A stretch of DNA of 9,385 nucleotides from Halococcaceae archaeon (GTDB lineage: Archaea > Halobacteriota > Halobacteria > Halobacteriales > Halalkalicoccaceae). The DNA lies in the NCBI GenBank assembly GCA_007129135.1, contig SKWB01000129.1, forward strand, positions 1 through 9,385. The letters are read 5' to 3'. Position numbers and translations under genes: made by a program. A model generated the notes under the pieces. The model was not told the DNA's origin and ran no database searches. It saw nothing but the letters and a program-made list of their open reading frames with translations. Below are positions 1 to 6,765 of the stretch, one piece after another; the stretch's first letter is position 1, and each line of letters opens with the position of its first letter.

Positions 1-829
1 AGACGACGAGGAAGAAGTCGGTGACCGGGCGCATCCGCTCTTTGATCTCGGTGCTGTAGGGCAGCTGTGCGAGGCTGAGCCCGGCGAGGAAGCCGCCGAC
101 CTCGACGGTGACGTCGAGGGTCTCGGCGACGTAGATGAAGACGAACGCCCAGGCGACACAGACGACGAACAGCACGTGGTGGTCCTCGGCTGCCACGCGC
201 ATGACCGACGGGAGGACGTACCGGTAGGCGAGGTAGGCGGCGACGCCGAGGCCGACGAGCAGCCCGAGGATCACCGCGGCGTCGACCGCGAGCTCGGTCG
301 GTGGACCGGTGAGACCGGCGCCGACGAGCGCGAGGACGATCACGAGGTAGATGTCCTGGACGATCAGCACGCCGACGTCGATCCGCCCCGGCAGGGTCTT
401 TATTTGGCCCTGCTCGTCGAGCAGCTTCACGATCACCGGCGTCGCGCCGAAGACCGTCGCGAGCGCGATGACGATCACGTCCATCTCGCGGAAGCCGAGC
501 GCGTAGGCGACCGCGAGCGCGAGCGCCGTCTGGAGGACCGTCTGGCCGACCGCGATGTTCACGATCGAGCGGAGGATGTGTTTGATCCGCTCGAAGCGCA
601 TCTCGATCCCGAGGACGAACAGCAGGAAGCCGAGACCGAGCTCGGCCATGATCTCGATCAGTTCGTCCTCGGTGACGATTCCCAACAGAACTGGACCGAC
701 GACGATCCCGGTGAGGAGATAGGCGACGATCGCCGGCTGTCTCGTCTTCCTCGCGAGTACGCCGAGAAGCGTCGCTGCGACGACGACGATCGCGAAGTCC
801 GTCGCGAGCGCGATCCCACCCAGGGTCAT
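1..829 (-). CDS. Kef-type (CPA2) cation:proton antiporter, N-terminal 276 codons
   Basis: Partial gene that leaves the window at base 1. The product is an integral membrane transporter that exchanges K+ or Na+ for protons, by analogy with the KefB/CPA2 family. The visible 276 residues are mostly hydrophobic helices. Family landmarks are GPVLLGI (46-52), ELGLGFLLFVLGIE (63-76), the VQD motif with Asp159 in a helix, and GGFLAGLSLAQLPYSTEI (246-263). The ATG at 829 is firm because an in-frame TGA (838-836) lies three codons upstream with no other start between. The serine-rich SSTA-like stretch usual before VVxKLL is GATP here (128-131). Archease lies upstream on the same strand across 194 bases. 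A weak A+T patch (CGAAATA, 901-907) is the only promoter candidate I see. Whether a C-terminal TrkA-N/RCK domain exists cannot be seen. The family call is firm and the transported ion is not known. Confidence 0.9.
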   Translation of the reverse strand, partial: MTLGGIALATDFAIVVVAATLLGVLARKTRQPAIVAYLLTGIVVGPVLLGIVTEDELIEIMAELGLGFLLFVLGIEMRFERIKHILRSIVNIAVGQTVLQTALALAVAYALGFREMDVIVIALATVFGATPVIVKLLDEQGQIKTLPGRIDVGVLIVQDIYLVIVLALVGAGLTGPPTELAVDAAVILGLLVGLGVAAYLAYRYVLPSVMRVAAEDHHVLFVVCVAWAFVFIYVAETLDVTVEVGGFLAGLSLAQLPYSTEIKERMRPVTDFFLVV

Positions 830-1023
830 CGACGATCACGACCGACTGCGTCATCTGTCACGGTGTTCTCCCGTTCGAGTTCTCGGTAACCCTTTGTCGG
901 TATTTCGCTTTCGCGGGCCGATTGCCGGTTCTCGACCCCGTATCGGAGGGATCGATCGAGCCGGCTACCGGTGGTAGACACAGAACGGGAGTTGTTCACC
1001 GGAGAGCGACCGGATCGGAGCTA

Positions 1024-1431
1024 TCAGACGTCGAAGACGACGTAGGCGTACCAGCCCTCGGCGCGCTCTTCGAGCGCCATCTCGCTGTAGGTGACCGCCT
1101 TGACCTCGCGGGCGTCGACCGCGTCGAGCGGCACGCCCCGCGCGTTCGCCTCCAGGTGCCACCCCTCGCCCTCGCGCTCGATTCGGACCTCGTGGTCGGC
1201 CGGGAGGACGTCCCTGACGTCGCGCTCGTAGATCAGTTCGTCGAGGTAGTCGAAGAGCAGCGCCTCCTCGCTCTCGGCGAGGACCGAGACCGAAAAGCGC
1301 TCGCCCACCAGCGGGAGCTCCTCGCAGTGGGCGGCCGTCAGGCCGTCCGCGATGGCGGCGAAGACCGCGTCGCGATCTTTCGCCCTCGCCTCGACCGCGA
1401 CGTCGGCCGTGTGCGCCCGGAGTTCGTACAC
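1024..1431 (-). CDS. archease (RtcB tRNA-splicing ligase cofactor)
   Basis: This 135-residue protein matches the archease family throughout. Known archeases speed guanylylation of the 3'-5' RNA ligase RtcB and allow multiple turnover in tRNA splicing and RNA repair. The N-terminus is MYELRAHTADVAVEA, with the signature HTADV and Asp10. The centre holds ALLFDYLDELIYERDV (57-72), then REVKAVTYSEMALE (108-121), and the protein ends in WYAYVVFDV with Asp134. Asp10 and Asp134 correspond to the acidic metal-binding residues described in the family. Ser116 stands where many archaeal members have His. The start is GTG at 1431. I find no in-frame ATG, GTG or TTG in the first 40 bases upstream, and the length is normal for the family. 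No rtcB gene is in the window. The A+T-rich gap at 1481-1508 is the likely promoter source. The identification is secure. Confidence 0.93.
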   Translation of the reverse strand: MYELRAHTADVAVEARAKDRDAVFAAIADGLTAAHCEELPLVGERFSVSVLAESEEALLFDYLDELIYERDVRDVLPADHEVRIEREGEGWHLEANARGVPLDAVDAREVKAVTYSEMALEERAEGWYAYVVFDV

Positions 1432-1480
1432 GGCGGGCGTTCGTCCGCACGGGGGTTCACCCTTCCCATCGCCGGTGCAG

Positions 1481-1506
1481 TTATTACGTTCCCCATACCT
1501 ATTTTA
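1481..1506. promoter_or_regulatory. divergent promoter region, archease / GNAT
   Basis: This is the only A+T-rich patch in the 81-base gap between archease (minus) and the acetyltransferase (plus). TTATTACG at 1481-1488 is centred about 28 bases before the GTG at 1513, the spacing of an archaeal TATA box for a leaderless transcript. A second A+T block, TATTTTAC (1499-1506), reads GTAAAATA on the minus strand and could direct archease with a leader of about 44 bases. Spacing and composition are seen directly. The assignment of each box is inferred. Confidence 0.5.
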
Positions 1507-1512
1507 CGGGTA

Positions 1513-1986
1513 GTGAGTGTCAACGTCGATCTACAGGTCGTCGGCCCGGGCTCCGCGGCGGAGGTCGAGGAAGCCTGGCGACTGAAGGAGCGGATCCGCG
1601 CCGAAGAGGACGTCCTGAAACAGCGCCGTGGCTTCTTCCACGAGGCCTACCGCCGCTCGACGGTCCACCTGCTCCGGATCGGCGGCGACCTCGGCGGCTT
1701 CGTCGCCACCCGAAGCGACGGCTACATCCTCTTTCTCGCCATCGCCCCCGAGTACCGGGGCGAGGGCCTCGGCCGACGGCTCGTCGAGACGGTCGCTGAC
1801 GAGCACGACCGGGTGACCTGTCACGCCCGGACGACCAACGAGGAGGCGCTGGTCTTCTACGAGCGCGTCGGCTTCGAGATCGTGCGGCGGATCGACGGCT
1901 ACTACGAGGACGACGGCGACGCCTTCTACCTCCGACTCGGCGACGGCGGCATCCGGGGGAAGCTCTCGGAGTTCATCCGTCGCTGA
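1513..1986 (+). CDS. GNAT-family N-acetyltransferase, RimI/Ard1-like
   Basis: This 157-residue protein transfers an acetyl group from acetyl-CoA to an amine, as inferred from its fold family. Motif A is clear: LFLAIAPEYRGEGLGRRLVE (73-92), containing the Arg-Gly-Glu-Gly-Leu-Gly loop (82-87) that binds the CoA pyrophosphate. The following NEEALVFYERVGFEIV (109-124) is motif B. The end, DGYYEDDGDAFYLRL, recalls the GYY...DA pattern of RimI and Ard1 protein N-terminal acetyltransferases. The frame is open upstream to 922, but that part is Arg/Asp-rich antisense of archease. The GTG at 1513 was chosen because a TATA-like TTATTACG lies 28 bases before it and the GNAT fold begins just after. priS follows 39 bases downstream on the same strand with its own promoter. 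The substrate cannot be told from sequence. Confidence 0.85.
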   Translation: MSVNVDLQVVGPGSAAEVEEAWRLKERIRAEEDVLKQRRGFFHEAYRRSTVHLLRIGGDLGGFVATRSDGYILFLAIAPEYRGEGLGRRLVETVADEHDRVTCHARTTNEEALVFYERVGFEIVRRIDGYYEDDGDAFYLRLGDGGIRGKLSEFIRR

Positions 1987-1995
1987 CCGCAGGCG

Positions 1996-2001
1996 CTTTA
2001 G
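1996..2001 (+). promoter_or_regulatory. TATA-like box of priS
   Basis: The sequence CTTTAG, inside GGCGCTTTAGCC, is centred about 28 bases before the priS ATG at 2026. That spacing puts the expected transcription start on the start codon, which means a leaderless mRNA. A CGCTTTA core also occurs in front of panB (minus strand). Confidence 0.6.
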
Positions 2002-2025
2002 CCGCCCCCGTCGAACGACCGACGA

Positions 2026-3201
2026 ATGGACGAGCGGACGCGACTCTACCTCCGGGGCCGCTTCGGGGACCACTACCGCAGGGCGGAGGTCACGCCCCCG
2101 CCGGCGGCGAACGAGCGCGAGTGGGGCTACATCCCCTTCTCCGAGGGCGGGACGAGGATGGTCCGTCACCGATCGGTGCTCGACCTCGGCCGGATCGACG
2201 ACTTCCTCGCGCGCGAGCGGCCCCGTCACGTCTACTTCTCGACGGGAACGTACGACGACCCCGGAGCGAACTCGATGGGGGAGAAGGGCTGGCGCGGATC
2301 GGACCTGATCTTCGACCTCGACGCCGATCACCTCCCGGGGGTGACACTCGGCGAGGACAGCTACGCCGAGATGCTCGCGACCTGTAAGGGGGCGCTCTAC
2401 AAACTGCTCTCCTTCCTGGAGGATGACTTCGGCTTCTCGGATCTCACCGTCGTCTTCTCCGGCGGCCGTGGCTACCACGTCCACGTCAGGGACGAGGGGA
2501 TACGGGGCGTCGAACGGGAGGGCCGGCGCGAGATCGTCGACTACGTCCGGGGGATCGGCCTCGACTTCGAGGCGATGATCTCGACCGAGACGGTCGCCGG
2601 TCTGGGCCGGAAGACGCCCGCGGAGAAGCGGAGCCTCGACACCAGGGGCGGGTGGAGCCGCCGCGCACACGAGGGCCTGCTGGCGCTCGTCGAGGAGGTG
2701 AGCGGGGCGAGCGAGGAGGAGGCGATCGACCGCCTCAGGGAGTTCGACGGCGTCGGCGAGGGCAAGGCACGGGCGGCGCTCCGGGCGATGGCGGAGAACC
2801 GGGCGGCGATCGAGGAGGGCAACGTCGACGTCCACCCGGCCTTCTTCCCGATCGTGAGGGGGGTCCTGGCCGGGACGGTACGGGCGGAGAACGCCCCGAT
2901 CGACGAGCCGGTGACGACCGACACGAACCGACTCATCCGGCTGCCCGGCAGCCTCCACGGCGGGAGCGGGCTCTCGGTCGTTCGACTCGACAGGGAGGAA
3001 CTAGAGGGGTTCTCGCCGCTTTCCGACGCGGTGCCCGACACCTTCACCGGCCACGAGATCGCGATCGAGACCGACGAGGCGAGGGAGGTCGAACTCGGCG
3101 GAACGGTCCACGGGGTCGAGGAGGGACACTCGACGGTTCCCGAGTACGTCGGTGTCTTCCTGATGTGTCGCGGCTGGGCCGAGAAGGGACGCGAGCGGTG
3201 A
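2026..3201 (+). CDS. priS: DNA primase catalytic (small) subunit PriS
   Basis: PriS makes the short primers that start DNA synthesis at archaeal forks, in a complex with PriL, which is not in this window. The 391-residue protein carries the archaeo-eukaryotic primase signatures in order. The catalytic acids Asp97 and Asp99 lie in SDLIFDLDADHL (92-103). The nucleotide-binding SGGRGYHVHV is at 145-154. A third acid, Asp299, lies in VTTDTNRLIRLPGSLHGGSG (296-315). The N-terminus (YLRGRFGDHYR, EWGYIPF) is also typical of PriS. The zinc knuckle usually found between the DxD motif and SGGRGYH is absent: only Cys120 is present there. The ATG at 2026 is supported by a TATA-like box 28 bases upstream. 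GINS follows 111 bases after the stop, a priS-GINS neighbourhood common in Archaea. No frameshift is visible. The identification is very secure. Confidence 0.97.
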   Translation: MDERTRLYLRGRFGDHYRRAEVTPPPAANEREWGYIPFSEGGTRMVRHRSVLDLGRIDDFLARERPRHVYFSTGTYDDPGANSMGEKGWRGSDLIFDLDADHLPGVTLGEDSYAEMLATCKGALYKLLSFLEDDFGFSDLTVVFSGGRGYHVHVRDEGIRGVEREGRREIVDYVRGIGLDFEAMISTETVAGLGRKTPAEKRSLDTRGGWSRRAHEGLLALVEEVSGASEEEAIDRLREFDGVGEGKARAALRAMAENRAAIEEGNVDVHPAFFPIVRGVLAGTVRAENAPIDEPVTTDTNRLIRLPGSLHGGSGLSVVRLDREELEGFSPLSDAVPDTFTGHEIAIETDEAREVELGGTVHGVEEGHSTVPEYVGVFLMCRGWAEKGRER

Positions 3202-3243
3202 CCGGGTCGAGAGTCGGGGGCGATCGGAGTCGTGGACGGGAGA

Positions 3244-3250
3244 GTTAAGT
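3244..3250 (+). promoter_or_regulatory. TATA-like box of the GINS transcript
   Basis: The A+T patch GTTAAGT is centred about 28 bases before the ATG at 3275 and 66 bases before the GINS GTG at 3313. By spacing it points to a transcript that begins at the short ORF and not at GINS itself. The element is imperfect, so confidence is moderate. Confidence 0.45.
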
Positions 3251-3274
3251 GAGTCCGAGACGTCGCTCGCGAGT

Positions 3275-3316
3275 ATGTATCAGGTCGTCGCACCCGACGT
3301 CGAGGTGTGGCGGTGA
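3275..3316 (+). CDS. putative 13-codon leader ORF coupled to GINS
   Basis: A short ORF encoding MYQVVAPDVEVWR lies directly before the GINS gene. Its ATG is about 28 bases downstream of a TATA-like patch, so a leaderless transcript would start with it. Its TGA (3314-3316) overlaps the GINS start as GTGA, the arrangement used for termination-reinitiation in haloarchaea. The GAGGTG that could serve as ribosome binding site for GINS (3302-3307) lies inside it. The peptide resembles nothing I know. It may be a real leader peptide that controls GINS translation, or a chance ORF in a 38-base leader. Confidence 0.35.
   Translation: MYQVVAPDVEVWR
3302..3307 (+). promoter_or_regulatory. Shine-Dalgarno-like GAGGTG before GINS
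   Basis: GAGGTG ends five bases before the GTG at 3313 and matches the anti-Shine-Dalgarno end of 16S rRNA. It favours 3313 over the in-frame GTG at 3307, which this motif would overlap. Internal ribosome binding sites of this kind are uncommon in haloarchaea, where many mRNAs are leaderless. Confidence 0.45.
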
Positions 3317-4092
3317 ACCTCGACGACCTCCAGTCGGTCCGCGACACCGAGCGCCGGAAGGACAGCCTCCAGCACCTGGAGGCGAGCTTCTACGGCGACG
3401 TCGCCCGGTATATTGAGGGGCTCAGGGAGGAGCGTTCGACCGTCGCTGGCTCCTCGTCGGACCCGTTCGCCGACCCCGAGGTCCGCCGGCTCACCGACGA
3501 GATCGAGACCGCAGAGGGGACCGTGGAGGCTATCTACGAGCGCCGGGTCGGGAAACTGGTGAAACTAGCGAGCTTCTCCGCCGCGGACATGCCGGCCGAC
3601 GAGGAGGGGCTCACGAACGAGGAGCGAGAGCTCTTCGAGGACCTCGTAACCCGGATCAAGGAGAACAGAGCCCACGTCCTCTCGGTGCTCGCCGGCGAGG
3701 CCGACGGTTCGACCGCCGAAGCGTCGGAAGCGAGCGAGCCGGCGGGCCCGACGCCGGAGCCGACCGATTCGGAGCGGGCGAGCGAGAGCCGGCGGCCGCA
3801 GCCGGGGCCTGAGACCCCCGCCCCGGACGTCAGCGCGGCCGACCTCATGGGCGGGGCCGATCCGACGCCGACCGACGACGAGCCCGATCCCAACTCCGAG
3901 TCACCGGCTGGAGCGAGGGCCGAGCGCTCGCCGGGCACCGAACGCCGGACCGTGCGGATCACCGAGGACGTGGGCGAGATCGTCGGCTTCGATACACGTA
4001 CCTACACGCTCGCCGCCGACGACGTCGTGACGCTGCCGGTCGAGAACGCGGAACCGCTGGTCGAGCGCGAGGCCGCCGAACCGCTCGAGTAG
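3313..4092 (+). CDS. gins51: GINS complex protein, Gins51 type
   Basis: GINS joins MCM helicase and the GAN/RecJ-like nuclease in the archaeal CMG-like replicative helicase. The 259-residue protein has an alpha-helical A domain (about 1-128) that starts MNLDDLQSVRDTERR, and a small beta B domain at the C-terminus (about 211-253: RTVRITEDVGEIVGFDTRTYTL...VVTLPVENAEPLVERE). The A-then-B order is that of Gins51 (Psf1/Sld5). Between them lies a linker of about 80 residues rich in Pro, Ser, Glu, Asp and Ala, probably disordered and long for the family in general. It holds a more hydrophobic patch, SAADLMGG (174-181). The GTG at 3313 was chosen over 3307 because MNLDDLQ matches the usual family N-terminus and GAGGTG lies five bases upstream. 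priS is upstream. The convergent cdc48 gene ends one base away. Confidence 0.9.
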   Translation: MNLDDLQSVRDTERRKDSLQHLEASFYGDVARYIEGLREERSTVAGSSSDPFADPEVRRLTDEIETAEGTVEAIYERRVGKLVKLASFSAADMPADEEGLTNEERELFEDLVTRIKENRAHVLSVLAGEADGSTAEASEASEPAGPTPEPTDSERASESRRPQPGPETPAPDVSAADLMGGADPTPTDDEPDPNSESPAGARAERSPGTERRTVRITEDVGEIVGFDTRTYTLAADDVVTLPVENAEPLVEREAAEPLE

Positions 4093-4093
4093 C

Positions 4094-6343
4094 CTACTGG
4101 AACGCGCGGCTCGCGTTCTCCTCTTCGATCGCCTCGGGCGTCTCGAAGCGCTCTTCGATCTCCTCGTAGCGCTCGCGCACCTCGCTGGTGACGCTCGGCA
4201 GCACCTCGCCCAGCGCCGCCTCGAAGTGCTCGCGCGAGATTCGGACGTTGCCGACCGTCTCGGCCATCTCCTCGGGCGAGACCGACCGGATGAACTCGCG
4301 GGTCGCCGCGAGCGACGCCTCCCGGCAGACGGCCTCCACGTCCGCACCGACGTAGCCGTCAGTTTCCGCCGCCAGCCAGTCGAGGTCGACGTCCTCCGCG
4401 AGCGGTTTGTTCTCCGTGTGGACCGCGAAGATCGCCCTGCGTGCCTCCTCGTCAGGCACCGGGACGTGGACGTGTCTGTCGAGCCGTCCGGGGCGCAACA
4501 GCGCGTTGTCGATCAGGTCCGGTCGGTTGGTCGTGGCGATCACGACGACGTCCTCGAGCTCCTCGAGCCCGTCGAGCTCGGTGAGCAGCTGCGAGACCAT
4601 CCGCTCGGTGACGCCCGAGTCGCCGGTCCCGCGGCCGCGCTCGCCCGCGATCGAGTCGATCTCGTCGAAGAAGACGATCGTCGGGGCGTTCTCGCGTGCC
4701 TTGCTGAACACTTCCCTGACACCTTTCTCCGACTCGCCGACGAACTTGTTGAGCAGTTCGGGCCCCTTCACCGAGATGAAGTTCGACTCGGCCTCGTTCG
4801 CGACCGCCTTCGCGAGCAGCGTCTTCCCGGTCCCCGGCGGTCCGTAGAGGAGGACACCCTTCGCCGCGTCGAGGTCCATCGCGGAGAACACCTCGGGGTA
4901 CTCGAGCGGCCACTGGATCGTCTCGCGCAGGCGCTCTTTGGTGTCCTCCAGGCCGCCGACGCGCTCCCAGGAGACGTCCGGCACCTCGACGAACACCTCC
5001 CGGAGCGCCGAGGGTTCGATCCCTCGCAGCGCGTCACGGAAGTCCTCCTCGGTGACGCGCAGCCGCTGGAGGATCTCCGCGTCGATCTCCTCCTCCTCGA
5101 GGTCGAGTTCGGGCCGGATCCGCCGCAGGGCGTTCATCGCCGCCTCCTTCGCCAGGCTCTCTAAGTCCGCCCCGACGAAGCCGTGGGTGTTCTCCGCGTA
5201 GCGATCGAGGTCGATACCCTCGGCCAGGGGCATCCCCCTCGTGTGGACCTGCAGGATCTCCGTGCGGCCGTCCTTGTCCGGGACGCCGATCTCGATCTCG
5301 CGGTCGAACCGGCCGCCACGCCGGAGGGCGGTGTCGAGCGAGTCGACACGGTTGGTCGCCCCGATGACGATCACCTCGCCGCGCTCGTCGAGCCCGTCCA
5401 TCAAGCTGAGCAGCTGAGCCACCACGCGACGTTCGACGTCGCCGGTCGTCTCCGAGCGCTTGGGCGCGATCGAGTCGAGCTCGTCGAGGAAGACGATCGC
5501 GGGGGCGTTCTCCGCGGCCTCCTCGAACACCTCACGGAGCTGCTCTTCGCTTTCCCCATAGTACTTCGACATGATCTCCGGGCCGGAGATGTCGGTGAAG
5601 TAGGCGTCGATCTCGTTGGCGACCGCCTTCGCCATCAGCGTCTTCCCGGTGCCGGGCGGGCCGTGTAGCAGGACGCCCTTCGGAGGTTCGATGCCGAGCT
5701 GTTCGAAGAGCTCGGGGTGGCGCATCGGCAGCTCGATCATCTCCCTGACCTGTTCGAGCTCCTTGTCGAGGCCACCGATGTCCTCGTAGCTGATCGAGGG
5801 GGAGCCGACGGCACCCTCCCGGATCTGTTCGGCGGGCTTCTCGCTGATCCGGATATCCGTCGAGTCCGTGACGACGACGGTTCCGGTCGGACTGGTGTCC
5901 GCGATCTTCAGCGGGATCTCCCTGCCGGAGCCACCGGCCATCGGGCCGATCCCGAAGCCGACCCTGACCGTCTGGCCCTTCGTGATCGCCTGTCCGGAGA
6001 GCCGATCCCTGACCAGCGGTCCGATGTTGCCCTGGATCCGGAGGTTCTGTGGGGTGGCGACGGTCACCCGTTTCGCGGGCGAGACCTCCGCCTTCTCCAC
6101 GGTGACGCGGTCGTCGATGCCGACGCCCGCCTCCTGACGGAGTCGGCCGTCGATACGGATGACGCCGCGGCCCTCGTCCTCGGGGTAGCCGGGCCAGACG
6201 CGTGCGACCGCGCGGCCGCCTTTCCCCTCGATGAGGATGTAATCGCCGTTCTCGAGGCCGATCTCCTCCATCGCTGCCCGGTCGACCGCCGCCAGTCCAC
6301 GGCCGGCGTCCTTCTGTTTGAGTGGTTTGACGGTGAGTTTCAT
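4094..6343 (-). CDS. cdc48: Cdc48/VCP-like AAA+ ATPase (unfoldase)
   Basis: Cdc48 is a hexameric ATPase that pulls substrates through its pore, unfolding proteins for the proteasome or taking complexes apart. The 749 residues comprise an N-domain (about 1-180) and two AAA+ modules. D1 has Walker A GPPGTGKT (228-235), Walker B IVFLDELD (283-290), sensor ATN (329-331) and Arg residues in RRGGRFDRE (341-349). D2 has GPPGTGKT (501-508), IVFFDEID (556-563), TTN (604-606) and RPGRLDR (617-623). Both pore loops have an aromatic residue (SKYYGESE near 259-266, NKFVGESE near 532-539), so both rings probably grip substrate. The tail is acidic and helical and ends SRAFQ, without the HbYX motif of some proteasome-docking archaeal homologs. 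The ATG at 6343 overlaps the stop of the upstream Hsp20-like gene (ATGA). The gene ends one base from GINS. The identification is very secure. Confidence 0.97.
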   Translation of the reverse strand: MKLTVKPLKQKDAGRGLAAVDRAAMEEIGLENGDYILIEGKGGRAVARVWPGYPEDEGRGVIRIDGRLRQEAGVGIDDRVTVEKAEVSPAKRVTVATPQNLRIQGNIGPLVRDRLSGQAITKGQTVRVGFGIGPMAGGSGREIPLKIADTSPTGTVVVTDSTDIRISEKPAEQIREGAVGSPSISYEDIGGLDKELEQVREMIELPMRHPELFEQLGIEPPKGVLLHGPPGTGKTLMAKAVANEIDAYFTDISGPEIMSKYYGESEEQLREVFEEAAENAPAIVFLDELDSIAPKRSETTGDVERRVVAQLLSLMDGLDERGEVIVIGATNRVDSLDTALRRGGRFDREIEIGVPDKDGRTEILQVHTRGMPLAEGIDLDRYAENTHGFVGADLESLAKEAAMNALRRIRPELDLEEEEIDAEILQRLRVTEEDFRDALRGIEPSALREVFVEVPDVSWERVGGLEDTKERLRETIQWPLEYPEVFSAMDLDAAKGVLLYGPPGTGKTLLAKAVANEAESNFISVKGPELLNKFVGESEKGVREVFSKARENAPTIVFFDEIDSIAGERGRGTGDSGVTERMVSQLLTELDGLEELEDVVVIATTNRPDLIDNALLRPGRLDRHVHVPVPDEEARRAIFAVHTENKPLAEDVDLDWLAAETDGYVGADVEAVCREASLAATREFIRSVSPEEMAETVGNVRISREHFEAALGEVLPSVTSEVRERYEEIEERFETPEAIEEENASRAFQ

Positions 6344-6582
6344 CGCTCTATCTCGACCGTGACGACGCCGTTTCTCATAACCGCTTTCGCTTCCTCGCCG
6401 GGAACGTCGATCTCGTACTGGTCGTCGCCATCGCTACCGGGAACGACGACCAGAGCGGTCCCGTCGACGACGTCCACGGTCCCTTCCACCGATCCGACGT
6501 CGGCGACGACGACCGAGGAGTCCTCGTACTCGTAGCGGCGCACCATCGGCTCGTCCGACTGCTGGATGTCTATAGAGTGCAT
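6340..6582 (-). CDS. small Hsp20/alpha-crystallin-like protein (DUF7127-like) coupled to cdc48
   Basis: This acidic 80-residue protein has a predicted all-beta pattern: [16 protein letters not shown] (15-30), [16 protein letters not shown] (34-49), [26 protein letters not shown] (55-80). The last segment resembles the end of the alpha-crystallin domain of small heat-shock proteins, where an A-x-x-x-NGVLTV strand is typical. The domain is shorter than a full Hsp20 and lacks the I-x-I/V tail, so it is an Hsp20-like relic or relative. I recall haloarchaeal proteins named DUF7127 that look like this, but this is from memory. The ATG at 6582 was chosen because a strong TATA box lies 33 bases upstream and would be coding if a longer form were used. 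Its TGA overlaps the cdc48 ATG, so the two are probably cotranscribed and translationally coupled. A chaperone or adaptor role is inference. Confidence 0.75.
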   Translation of the reverse strand: MHSIDIQQSDEPMVRRYEYEDSSVVVADVGSVEGTVDVVDGTALVVVPGSDGDDQYEIDVPGEEAKAVMRNGVVTVEIER

Positions 6583-6611
6583 CTCGACTAACCACAGGTA
6601 AGTGTTCAGAG

Positions 6612-6618
6612 TATAAAA
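6612..6618 (-). promoter_or_regulatory. TATA box of the Hsp20-like/cdc48 operon
   Basis: On the minus strand GATTTTATAC carries TTTTATA, the strongest TATA-like element in the window. Its centre is 33 bases before the ATG at 6582, which predicts an mRNA leader of only about six bases. No other promoter is seen before cdc48, so this element probably drives both genes. Confidence 0.65.
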
Positions 6619-6735
6619 TCCTGTCGCGCGCGGTAGCACGCCCTCAGGTGGTTTCCCTCGTCCAGTAGTGTCGTGGTTCCGCAGCCTCATGACGCTCACG
6701 GTGGGGGGCCGGGGCGGCCTGCTCCCGCACGACGG

Positions 6736-6742
6736 TTTATAG
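6736..6742 (+). promoter_or_regulatory. TATA box of the alpha/beta hydrolase
   Basis: TTTATAG is centred 27 bases before the ATG at 6766, the spacing of a leaderless haloarchaeal transcript. It decides the hydrolase start against the longer in-frame form that begins at 6673. Confidence 0.7.
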
Positions 6743-6765
6743 CGTCGGACGGAGGAGTGGTGTGT

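Noticed and set aside
176..889. 237-codon plus-strand ORF rich in Asp, Arg and His
   Set aside because: It is the antisense of the antiporter. Its composition is the usual charged shadow of G+C-rich haloarchaeal genes, and the opposite strand has clear family motifs.
830..1023. Possible RNA gene or small protein between the antiporter and archease
   Set aside because: I saw only short GATC and CCGG palindromes, with no stable long stem, tRNA-like arms or credible start in this 194-base gap.
922..1512. Upstream in-frame extension of the acetyltransferase ORF
   Set aside because: It lies antisense to archease, adds no recognisable domain, and would bypass the TATA-like box placed 28 bases before the GTG at 1513.
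2743..2790. Possible helix-hairpin-helix in PriS (DGVGEGKARAAL)
   Set aside because: The short G-x-G-x-x-A similarity is not followed by a second helix pattern, and the segment fits the variable part of PriS.
1531..2958. 475-codon minus-strand ORF opposite GNAT and priS
   Set aside because: It spans two well-identified plus-strand genes and has only repetitive charged composition with no domain.
4226..5164. 312-codon plus-strand ORF opposite cdc48
   Set aside because: Shadow of the D1-D2 coding sequence. Both Walker motifs are intact on the minus strand.
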